The notes beneath the pieces were generated by a model that was not told the DNA's origin, searched no databases, and worked only from the letters and a program-made list of their open reading frames with translations. A stretch of DNA of 64,000 bases from Erythrocercus mccallii. Its lineage: Eukaryota > Chordata > Aves > Passeriformes > Dicruridae. The DNA lies in NCBI GenBank assembly GCA_013397435.1, contig VZRG01000862.1:186001-250000 (forward strand), read 5' to 3'. This document shows positions 12,501-22,873 of the stretch, one piece after another (within the stretch, counting starts at the first letter, position 1; every line of letters begins with the position of its first letter). The position numbers and the translations under genes were made by a program.

Positions 12501-15500
12501 CCCTTGCACCCTGCTCTGGGGAAGTGACACCCCACAAATATGACACTGAAGACCTACCTGTAGTCCAGGGGCGTATTGTTCTTGGAAGATCTGAGGCCTT
12601 CATACAGCTGGAGAGTAGTGGAGCAGAAAGGGGATGAGATGGGGGCAAGATACCTGCTGAAGTGACAAGTACCTGGCACAGGGCACGCATGTTGTTGCCA
12701 TACCTGGGTGAAGACGGCATTCCTACAGCTGGGGTCCAGTGCAGGGTTGACTCGGTGCTCCCGGGCCAGGAGCCGGTTGATGTAGAGCTTTGGCAGGCTG
12801 TGAGGAGCAGAGCTCTCCGAGGACTGCAGACAGTGGGCAATAAGGGCTTCACTCTGCTTGGACAGCAGCAGGAAAGGCTTCATGCTCTAACAAGGGACAA
12901 GCAGGGATGGTTAGAGGTCTGATCCTGCTACCACCTGCTGTCTTCCTCTCCCTAGGTCAGCCCTGGTGTCACAGGGGATGCTCCTCCATCCCTCAGGCAA
13001 TGCCAAACATGGCAGCTCTCAGCCCTGGGCTGGTCTATCCCTACTGGATCAAGGAAGAAACACTACAGCCCCCAGAAAACCTGAACTTGTGAGGAGATGC
13101 CCCTACTGGCACCACCCCAGGGAAGCCTGACACATGCTTACCCTGAGTGCATTGAAGGTGTCGATGCTGTCCTCAGAGAGAGGGATCAGGTAACACAGGA
13201 CACTTTCCAGGAGTTGGACAAACCTGGAGACAGGAGAGAAGCAGTGTGAGGCTGCAGGAGAGCGGCATTTCACCACCACCCCCGGGCACTGTGCTCCCTG
13301 AACATGGGTCCCCTTCAGGCCATGGAGGAACACCAGACACAAGGGGAGCACCCACCCAGCACCCTCTGGCCAAGCACTTTCTTTTCCCTCAAGAAAATGC
13401 TGCAAACAAGGGCAGCCCAGCCCATGCTGCTGCACTGCAGCTGAATCACTGCAGAGAGTCTTTATGGGGCCAGTGCTGACCCTAGCCTGGGACTGCCCTG
13501 CAGGTCAGGGCATGATGCTTTTGGGAACTGAGATCACTGTAGGAATTGTGGCATCCCTGTGCCATACCTCTGAATGAGCACAGCTCGCCGGTACAGCACA
13601 TCAACATTCACCCCTTCCAGGAGAGGGTAGCGAACCAGCCGGGCTGGCTGAAACATGTCAGCGTTCAGGATCAGGTCCCACTCCCAGAAGGATATGATCT
13701 TAATCCCCTGCAGACGGACATTGTACCCTTGGTCTGCCAAGAAAGAACAGTGATGCTGCGTGTGCTGCGGCCAGCACGGTTTGGATGCTGCAACCAGGGG
13801 TGAGGTGCCCCCAGCACCTGCAGCATCTCATATACAGCTCATTCCTCAACCTTCCTGTCAGTGGATCCCAAAAAGGAGGCAGTGTGGCAGGAGGAGCCAC
13901 AAGTCCCAGGACTAGCTGAGGGTTTAGGGCCAGGCTGGGCTGGCAGCCGCAGTCTGGGTGCACAGGCTCACCCCGGCACTCCAGGAAGCGAATCTCCAGC
14001 ACCGGCATGTGGGTTTTCATGTCACGGAGGATGCAAACCTTCTGGTAGCTGTTCCTGCACACAGCATAGAGGGAGATGGCAGAGCCATGAGGCACAGACA
14101 ACGGTGAAGTGGCCAGTGAGGCACAGGCCACTCTGCCTCCCCAGCCAAGGATGTGCTTCTACCCATGCAAAAGCCCCCCACCTCACCAGGGCTGTGGCAG
14201 GAGATGCCCAAGCAGAGAGAAGAGGCTCTCAGAGTCACAGAGACATTCTGGAGAAGGTGGAAGCCGCATCCAAAAAGCCAGAAAAGAGCACAAATTCAAA
14301 GCAGTGCAGAAAGACAAGATGGCTGAGAGCATATCACTCTTCTTGGGGGTCCCAGCACATCTCACAAGGGCAGAACCATCCCTCAGGTGGAGTTGGTCAT
14401 GCAAAGGTGGTGTGGTTTTGAACGAACCAGGGATTTGTGTAAATGAGCAATTTACTAAGTGTATTTTCAACACCTTTGTCAAAGTCTCATCCAAGACCTG
14501 TGAGCCCATGGGGAAAAACCACTGCAAGTATCCAGATGCAGCAAGGAGCTGGCTCCTGCCACTGCAAAGGACAGCTCTGCAGTCTGATGGGTGCTTCTTC
14601 AGACTCAGATTTCACTGCTCAGCCAGAAAACATCAAACAGGCACATTTTGGGGGAAGGTGAAGGGGACCTTTGCACTCCTGTGTAAGCCCCTGACTACCT
14701 TGAGAAGGGTGCTCAGGGCCAGGGTGGAGATGGAGAGGGGAAGCACCCCAGGATATCTTGGCTACAGGATGGCAGAGATGCTCAGGAAGGCGACAACAGT
14801 GGTGTGTGTTCCCAGAAGAGAGGAGGAAGAGGCAGAAAGACCACCAAAGTCACCAGGCAGAAGGAAGCATGCTGCAGACCAGCTGCCGCAGCATGGGTGC
14901 AGAGCAGGAGAGGAGATCAAGGCACTTGACTGGCACATGGAAGCAAAGAACCACCACGCTTGTGGGAACAGATGTAGCCTGCACCCAGGGAGTTCCGACC
15001 CTCGGAGAGCCACTGTCGCTGGCAAGTCATCAGAACCAACCTCAGCCCCACCCTTAACATCTGCTCAGGATAGAGACAGTTCAGGAGTTTGGCACAAGCT
15101 GGGCACGGGCTGCTCCTCACTCATTACTCACTCGTTAATTAGGACTGTCCTCAGGTGCTGCAGCCTATTTGGTGTTCCCCCATACACAGCCACTCGCCTG
15201 GGTACATAAGAGTTGGACTGCCCATCCAGCATCAGCCACAGTCTCCTGGGCATGAGAAGAGCAAGAATAGCATTGTCTTCCCCTCATGAGCTGCCTGGGC
15301 CCAGAGATGCCCCCAGAGTTGTCCCGGGCCTGGGGCAAAGCTGTGTCTTCCTGGGGTGTCTTTGGCAGCAGCTGTCCCCCACCTCAACCCCACAAGCCCA
15401 GCTGCACCTAGGGGAAATCTGGGTTGAAGAGGAAGATGGTGCTTTGCCCCACACCCTGTCCTTCCCTGGCACAGCTGTTGGCATGGAGGGGACACCCCGA

Positions 15501-17761
15501 GGTCTCACTTGACAATGGCGCCTTTCTTCATGTTGAGCCGCACCCAGTGCTGCCCCGGGGGCCCGCTGCTCTCCCAGAAGGTGTATGTCAGGTTGTCCGT
15601 CAGATGGGCTGCACCACAATCCTCCTGCAAGAGTGCAGCGAGCAGAGGAGGGAGATGAGCATCCTTGGACATGCCATGGCCTTCTCTGAGATGGGTTTTG
15701 TGGGTTCAAAGGAGGTCAGGAACAGGCCAGCCTCTTGGTTTATTAGGCTGTGAGTGGATGGTAGCTCCCTGACATAGCAAACTGGGCACGGCTGTGGACC
15801 CCTAGTGCCCCAGAGACACAAAGGGGTTTGGCTCCTGATGCCCAATTCCCAACAGCTTTGCTAGAACAGCAAAACCCCTCCACCAGCCCCTGCCCCTTGC
15901 AGAGGGGACAGCCACAGCTAGCCATTCCTCCCCACATCTGTGGTGATGCTCACGTGTCTTATGCTGATTTTAGGCTGCAGAGGAGCCCCACTACGCACCG
16001 TCTGTGAGGAGACCTCAATGCTGTTGATGTGTTCTTTGGTGCAGTCCACGTACTGCAGCTTCTTCTCGCTGTGATCGTACAGGAAGCGCCCCAGCTCCAT
16101 GTCATGCTCATATGTCCAGCCTGGGGGCACGGACCTGCAGGGAGTCTCTGTGTTAATAGGATGAGGAGACCAGGCCGTGCCCCAAACCCACCCACCAGCA
16201 GTGTGCAGGAGCCCCAGCTGAGACTGGCTGCAGTGTCTCAAAGCCACCAAATAGGCATGGTGCCAGACCACTGTCCCTGCAGCACACAGACGGCACAGCT
16301 GTATCTCATCAGCAGCACACTAGGTATTTATGGCCACTCCAGCCCAGTGGGAATAGCAGTAGACAGTCACTCCAATGGTCCATGGAGTAAAGGCCATCTT
16401 TGTTTGAGCAGTGCTGAGGTACCAATGTAGAAGGCATCTGATGGCACCCATCTTCCCCCCTCCAGATCCTGAAGCCAGTCCCAGACCTGCAGGCATGCCC
16501 AGGCCCTGGCCAGCAGCCCCTCAGGATGCTGCAGTCCTGCCCTAGGAGATGCATTCATACCTAAACTTCTGCACCGCGGCCTCGTCCTGCTCTATGAGCC
16601 TGGGCATCTCTCCAAGGCGCATGGAGTACGTCAAGTCCACCACTTGTTCCCAGCTGGAGCAGCAGGGGCAGAGGAGTCACACAATGGAAAAGATGTGTCA
16701 GTGCTCAGTGTGTCCATTACTGCCTTAGCCTGAACTGTAGTCAGCAGTGGTGGGGCACTAGGGGTGACACCGAGAACACCTATGGGAAGGATGAGTGTCC
16801 CTGCACCCGGGTACAGGCTAAGACAGAGCAGGGGAATCCCGCCCTGCACATGACCTTCCATCATGAAAATAAAATTTGAGCTCTCTGATCACTGTCACCT
16901 CTGTGACATTGCTCAGCTCAAATCCAAATGACTCAGAACGCCCCTGGCATCATCTTTACTCTGTGCGGGCGCTGCCACAAGCAAACATGATTAGCCTACG
17001 AGGGAGCACCCACATGCCCACCGGTGCTCGGCAGGAATGTGTGCCACCTGCGCTGGAGGGAGTGAGTGGGCTGTGCTGGGCGTGCCCAAGGGATTTGGAT
17101 GGTTGAGCTGCATGTCCTCTGTGGGGACCGGTCACACGCGTCCCCAGCGCCCAGAGCCCAGTTCCTACCGGGAGCGCAGCGGGCCGGGGCCGTACCTGAC
17201 AGCAGGTCTGTAATCAACGCCCAGCGTTTGGTGCTGACACTGGATCCTCTGCACGGAGTCAACCGGGACTAATTTATCTCCTCCCTCTCCGAACCTCTGC
17301 GCCAGCACCCAGCCCTCCGCCACGCAACGGGTGCCCGTGTACTCCTCCAGCTGCTCCTGAAGGCACATCCCGTCCTGTCACCGCCGTCGGGACCCGGCAC
17401 GCCCGAGTGGTTCCCGGTGCCGGTCCCGCGTTACCTTGCTGAGCTTGACCCAGAGCCCGGCGCCGTTGCAGTACTCCTCGCCGGTGGCGCGCAGGCAGCC
17501 GCCCTTGCGCACCTCGATCGTGGCCCGCGCCGCCCGCTTGCCGCCCCGCGCCGGCCCCGGGCTGTCCCACACGCTGAGCAGGCTGCGGGCGGCGGCGGCC
17601 GCGGCGGCCGAGGGGTCCTTGCAGATCTTGTACTGCACCTCCCGCGGCACGTAGCAGAGCGCGGCGGGCAGCGCCTGGGCGCGGCGGAAGCACTCGCTGC
17701 ACTGCAGCAGGAACCGCAGCCGGCCCAGCACCTGGTGCGGCGCTTCCCCACCCGCCCTCAT
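9528..17761 (-). CDS. HECTD3-like HECT-domain E3 ubiquitin ligase (tandem paralogue, 21 exons)
   Basis: This is a full-length paralogue of HECTD3, an E3 that accepts ubiquitin on a HECT cysteine and passes it to substrates bound through its N-terminal and DOC (APC10-like) regions. Exons (CDS, 5' to 3'): 17435..17761, 17196..17356, 16561..16653, 15999..16134, 15509..15624, 15132..15245, 13972..14054, 13568..13733, 13142..13223, 12704..12886, 12558..12607, 12372..12436, 12033..12136, 11664..11783, 11449..11538, 11150..11356, 10764..10893, 10302..10376, 9950..10031, 9778..9849, 9528..9609. Every junction keeps frame and GT/AG, giving 845 aa that end DTDKNPWD. Only exons 11 and 21 differ in length from the neighbouring copy, each one codon shorter. 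DOC-type sequence is about residues 200-385 and the HECT domain about 495-842. Cys808 (TCSCTFFLP) aligns with the catalytic cysteine. N-terminal and DOC exons have diverged most; exon 1 and part of exon 16 are nearly identical between copies. No stop or frameshift was found, so it looks functional, but expression is unknown. Confidence 0.9.
9778..9849 (-). CDS. HECTD3-like exon 20, HECT active-site exon
   Basis: The 72-bp exon encodes NLDALDLMPQACTCSCTFF and then LPNYS. Aligned with the neighbouring HECTD3 (ALPESSTCSSTLFLPNYA), Cys808 falls on the catalytic cysteine, human Cys823 by my count. Extra cysteines at 806 and 810 flank it, giving the pattern C-T-C-S-C. The downstream LPNY segment is kept, so thioester chemistry is plausible. 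Confidence 0.88.
11150..11356 (-). CDS. HECTD3-like exon 16, mosaic exon
   Basis: The 207-bp exon encodes VKLLEVLERVDKEGFEFTF followed by GRELTYTTVLSDQRMVELIP and the rest up to EESKEQ. Compared base by base with exon 16 of HECTD3 (24677..24883), the 140 bp from 11150 to 11289 differ at only three sites, while the remaining 67 bp differ at about 19 sites. The near-identity extends a short way into the intron on the left. See the findings. Confidence 0.9.
17435..17761 (-). CDS. HECTD3-like exon 1, identical to HECTD3 exon 1
   Basis: This first coding exon has 109 codons beginning MRAGGEAPHQVLGRLRF and ending GLWVKLSK. It matches the HECTD3 exon at 32273..32599 at every base I compared. The reading frame stays open upstream to an alternative in-frame ATG at 18025, 88 codons earlier. 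I chose the inner ATG because it matches the other copy and the usual HECTD3 length. Confidence 0.88.
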
Positions 17762-18060
17762 CGCGCTCCGGACACCGGCTCCGCGCCGTTGCGCTGCGCC
17801 CCGGGCTGTCCCAACTGTGCCCCGACCGTGCCCGCCCCAGAGTGCCCGCCGGCCCGGGGCGCCTCCCTCCGGGGCCGCCCCGCCTCGGGCAGCCCTCGCT
17901 TCCCGGCTGGCGCCTCCTCGCCGGGCAGGCGCCGCTCCGCCCGTGCCCCGGGCACGCCCCAGCTCTTTTTCATCACTCTCGGGGAGCAGGCGCTCCGCTC
18001 TGCAGCTCCGGGCCCCCTTTGCCAAGATGTGACTCTGTTACGCCCACTTCAATATTCGGC
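17762..18060 (-). promoter_or_regulatory. CpG-rich promoter region of HECTD3-like
   Basis: GC-rich sequence with many CpGs lies upstream of the HECTD3-like start codon. The first 27 bp match the HECTD3 upstream sequence exactly and then similarity stops. No tandem AAGATGGCGGC motifs like those beside HECTD3 were seen. Promoter role is inferred from position and composition. Confidence 0.55.
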
Positions 18061-21000
18061 AGGAGCTGAGCCGGGTCACTCGGCATCCCCTTGCCCAGTG
18101 GCTTAGGACTCTGCTCCCTCCCGGCTTCCAACATCTCTGTCATAGCCTGCATTTCTACAAGCAGAGAGGGAGTCCTGTGGCCTCAGGGCACAGGGCTACA
18201 TCTCCAGCATGGATAAGGAAAAGAGGTGAGTGGGAATTCTGGTATGGGAGCGCCAGCTTCTGGCTGTTATATCCCTGTCCTGAGCAGGACTGCAGAAGGT
18301 GGAGATGCTCCAAGCACTTGCTGGGGAGGACGACAGGCTTCCCTGCCCAGAACAGCTTTATCCCAGGTGGCAGAGGCATCCTTCCAGTAGGAGTGAGGCC
18401 ATGACACTCAGCAGCACCCAACCCCCACCCTGAACAGCAGTGTGTCACCCTATGTCATGTCTGCTTGTTGCATACCACGGCAAGGTGGTGGCAGAGAGCA
18501 ACTCAGCTCCACCCTATGCTACCTTAATTTCTTCAGGTTGAGTTGAGGTATCATGAAACGAGCAGGCTGGCAGAGCTCAAAGGTCCCCATGCCCCCCTGG
18601 CAGGTCAGAGTCCAGCTCCATCCCTGCCTGCAAAGGCACAGTGCAGAGAGATCCAACAGCTGTTCCTCCCTGCAGTGTTATCTGTTGAACAGGAGTGACT
18701 GTGCCTCACCGCAGCAATGGGCACCTGCCTTGCCATGAACCACAGCGCAGAAGAAATTCAGACTTTGGCCTTGCTCTTACCTGCAGTAACCACAGCCAGG
18801 AAGGTCCTGGGCCCTTCCTCTGCAGCCACGTTACCCTGAACCATTGGTTTGCAGAGCTGCTGCAAAGTGTTGAGCCAGTTAATGCTCTGAGTCACTTCTG
18901 TGACACTGTGTGCAAGACAGGGCAGGGCCGATGTCTGCTTCACCTACAGCTGCCTCTCATGACACCAGTCTTCATTGCTGTTTAGAATCACAGAATCATT
19001 TAGGCTGGAAAAGACCTCTAAGTTCATAGAGTCCGAGTGTTAACTCGGAACTGCCATGTTTATCACTACACCATGTCCCCAAGTGTCACATCCACTATTG
19101 AACCCAACAGAAGGACACAGGACCCCCAGCCAGACCAGAGAAATCATCAGGAAGGCCAGGAGCAGTTAGTTAATTCATTTTATTTTAGATCCTACATGAG
19201 GTAGGGACAGACAAAACCTGTTAAACTACTAAGAGTTTGTCATACTCCAGAGTATTAGTACCATAACAGAACAGCTAGAGTACATGTGCATTATTAATCA
19301 CCTGAAACTATTCTATGACAATCCAGCAAGTTGAAGGCAGGAGAGAGCAAGTGGTTATGTGGAGCCATAACATCAGTCCCTCCCCCAGCTCACCCCTACC
19401 CACCCTGTAGAGCTGCAGCTCTGGCACATGGAGAGGCTCCTCAGCACAGCTCCTCAGCAGCACAGAGACACCAGGACCGTCCTTAGGATGGCACTGGCTT
19501 GAAAATCAATCACTGATTGGAGACTGGTTGTTGGGGCGAGGACAGGCAGCCACTGGTTCCTGATGCTCAGGGGGACTCTCTCGCCCCAGGCCACATGCAG
19601 CAGGACTCCAGGGCAGGAGCACTTGATTTGTGCCTTGTCAAACATGATAGGAGAGTTTCTACCCACAGCTTTAGAAATCAGAGAAGAAATGTGACCCAGC
19701 ACTGATGTAACACCTATTTTGGGCCCCTGAGATTGGCCAGAGTTGAGCCAGGCTGACCTTTTCCACAATTCACTGGGCTGTTACAGCAGAAATTCAGTTT
19801 GTGATTGGCTTTAAAACACTGCAGATGAGAGGACCACACAGAGGACATCCAGGCAAGCTCCCAGCTCCCCCTTCCCAGCTTACCTGGGACAAGCAGTAGG
19901 TTATCCTGGCATCATCCCACAGCAGCCATGTTTTTCCAGACCCTCTGACCACACACCAAACAACCTCACTGCTGCAGTGGGCTCCTCCTCCTACTAGAAG
20001 GACTTTCACAGGTTCCTCCACCCCAGTACACCACCACAGCAGCAACTGCTGCAATTCTCCAACATGTATACAGTGATAACACAAAGTAGACAGTAAAACA
20101 GTGGTTTATAAGGTAAAAAAAATGTTTTTCTCAGTATGCTTGTAGGAGTTAAATCCAGACCATCCTGGGTGATTCCCTTTCTGCTAGGGCCATGGTCCTG
20201 TTACTACAAGTACCTTTTAAACAGCTGTCACCAGCTAGATCCTTTCCCTAGAGTTCCAGCAAGCCCTTGGGCAACACTCAGTGGCAGAAAATAAGAGGTC
20301 AGATGCTAAAAGACCTTGCTGGAAGGAAGAGTAGAGAAATGCAGGAAATGTGGGAAAAACTAGTTGATAACTCTATAGTCATCTAGTGCTTCGGGTTAGG
20401 GAGGGCCTAGATCTAAAGCTGGCAGGATGAGACTAGAAGGTTGATCACAGTGCCCAGGGCTGTACAAGAAGTCTTGAGCATCTCCAAAGACAGAGGTGCC
20501 ACAACGCTTCTAGGGAAGGATCCCAATTCCTCAGCCAGGTTCTGCTCTCAGCATCGCCTTGCACAGGAGCTCTCTCCTCATTATGGAAGGTTGGGGCTGT
20601 GTACATGGATAATGAGAGGGAACAGAGCTGTCTAAACACATCTCAGTGAGAAACCTGAAGTGTTCTGGGTATGCCTCTGTAATTACCTCACCCTCCTTCA
20701 GCTGCAGTTGCTTCCAAGAGCAGGGGAGCCAGAGGCACTTGCTCCCCCACAAGTGATCACCCCAAGCAGCCCTAGCTAGTTCCTAACCTGCCCATTCCCA
20801 CAGATGACATCAGCTCACCCTCCACCAAAGACTAGGGCCATCTTATCCATCCCACCCTGAACTACTTAGCAACCAACCCTGCCCAGCAGTAAAGAGAGGA
20901 ATCTATTTTACTCCTGCTTCTAATTTTGCTCAGTAAATAATGTGGCCTCCTGCTGATTTCTGGTAGAGGCAAGAGGGCAAGGTTAGAAAAAAGCAGTATC

Positions 21001-22777
21001 AATTCCATCCCAATGGCAGTCCCTTTTCAGGTGGCTCATTCCAAATCCTAGCTTGCTGCTGCAGGCTTCTTCCTCAACACTCTTGATTGAGGGCAAGCCA
21101 GCAGATCAAAGTCCTTTCACCAGCTTACTCATGCCCATTTAAAACAGACAGCCTAGGAAGTGACTCAGCCACTAGCACGGAAAAGTATTGCACTGGCTCT
21201 GCTCCTGTTCCCATCCACACTGTTGGTTGAAATTTGCAATCAGCCACAAAGCCACAGAGATCAATTCTGAGACAACTCTAGGATTTACAAAAGACCTCAT
21301 CCAACAGACAGGACTTCACACCCACCCAGCTGAGCATGGAAGGCCCTGCTGCAGGCAAGGGCTGCCATAAACAGCTTCCCCATTCACTATGTGCTCTCTC
21401 CACTCACCACAATGCGGGAGGTGGCAGCACATGCTCCTTCCTGGTCCTACATCCCTTTTATCAACAACCCTCCCTGGCAGATCTGGGAATACATGTTTTA
21501 AAAGAAACTAGTAAAGGGAAGGACTTTGTTTACAACTGGAAGTGATTTCTGGATGACATACTCCTTCAACAGAGGAGAAAAAGCCATAAAACATTAAGAC
21601 ATGATAAATCTTAACTCAGCATCAGCCCCACTCCAGTGCAGCCCCAATGACTCTGTGATTCACAGTAGTGGAGGTCCAACAGACCACACAGGCTGAACAT
21701 GGAGCTGGGGGTATAAAAGTAGACTAACATGTAGCAGCTCCTAGTGACAGGCAATTACTAGCCCTGCCTAGAGCTGGGAAGAGCCACAAGTATTTCCAAG
21801 AAGTTGTAAAGGTTTCATTGCCCACTCCTCACTCACAGAGCATGTGTCCATCTGCTCAAGCAGCTCCAACTCTTGGTACCCAGTTTCTACGCTGCCCTAG
21901 GGCAAACGCTTTTCCTGTTCACCTGAAACCTCCATGTCCTTTCCCATGGATGTGAGGGGGGAGCAGAGCCTGGCACTGCCATGCCTGCTACTGCTATAAC
22001 CTCTGCAGTCTGGAAGATGAACTCGGCCCCCACAGCAGATCTCCATGAGAACTAGAATAGATTAGTTGTAATACTGGCATTCAGGGGTAAAATGAGGCTC
22101 AAAGAGCCTGGCAGAACAGCTGCCAGGCCACCAGCATGCTGGATGCAGAACTAAAAGAACAAAAGGGAAGCAGACAGTTCCCACCCACTGTGCGGAAGCA
22201 GCTTCCCCAGCAGTCGCTGCTGTACAAGAGGTGCCAGGGACAGGAACTCAGATTTTGTGTGATGTAAAAGCATGGGAGTCCCTTTGGAAGCACTCACAGT
22301 CCTGCTGTGCAGGTCTGTTATGACACCTGGTGGCCAAGGGCACCCCTGCAGCACCTGCCACCAGCCTGCCCCATTCTTCTTAATCCTAGATAAATGATCT
22401 AATTTCCACCGACCTCATGTGAGAGCAGGAACAAGGCAACAGAGTGCGGTCAGGACACACTGAGCATCTTGGCTACCTCACAGTCTCAGCAGCAGCTCAC
22501 AGTTCTCTGTCCTGTGCTGTAAGCTGCTGTGCAGCTTTGTCTCATTACCCCATTTTTGTTTGAGCAAAGTGCAGCCTGGAAGGAGTAAGCACTGTGGAGT
22601 TACAAGAAGATGTGGAGAAGAAACTCATTACAAAAGCCTACCAGACCTTTCTGATGCATGAGGGCTCAGCCAGGGTTCCATCATCGCAATCACATTTACA
22701 ATCCAAGCTAGCTCCCACCCTGCTGAAGACTCAACCCTTCATGTCCACTGCTGGGAGCCAGGCTTCACACCTATATA
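18061..22777. other. Spacer between the two HECTD3 copies, no gene recognised
   Basis: About 4.7 kb separates the 5' end of HECTD3-like from the 3' end of HECTD3. I found no spliced reading frame resembling a known protein on either strand, only a CR1 scrap at about 18983-19094 and scattered A+T-rich AATAAA-like words, for example near 19178. Open frames here are short and unconvincing. Confidence 0.55.
18983..19094 (-). mobile_element. CR1 LINE, short 3' fragment
   Basis: The plus strand reads AGAATCACAGAATCATTTAG, then AAAAGACCTCTAAGTTCATAGAGTCC and AAGTGTCACATCCACTATTG. This is the reverse complement of a CR1 3' end. Only about 110 bp remain. Confidence 0.87.
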
Positions 22778-22783
22778 TTTATT
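22778..22783 (-). terminator. Poly(A) signal of HECTD3
   Basis: TTTATT on the plus strand (AATAAA on the minus) lies about 90 bp beyond the HECTD3 stop codon at 22874-22876, inside an A+T-rich patch. It implies a short 3' UTR, as in the paralogue. Confidence 0.65.
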
Positions 22784-22873
22784 ATATACACACATCCCGT
22801 GGGGACAAGGGAATGCTTCCCATTGCATGGTTTTCTTGAACAATTGTCCATGCTGGTTGGTCAGGCTGCAACA

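Noticed and set aside
14055..15131. Possible pseudogenisation of HECTD3-like in its long intron 6
   Set aside because: Exons 6 and 7 on either side join in frame with good GTGAGT and GTGTGCAG sites, so the intron is simply longer than in the other copy.
14109..15209. 366-codon open frame on the plus strand
   Set aside because: It spans HECTD3-like intron 6 and overlaps exon 6 in antisense. Composition looks random and no domain is visible, so I treat it as chance.
18209..18230. ATG followed by MDKEKR and a GTGAGT donor-like sequence on the plus strand
   Set aside because: It could be a first coding exon, but no continuing exon was found on the plus strand in the next 5 kb, so it is probably chance.
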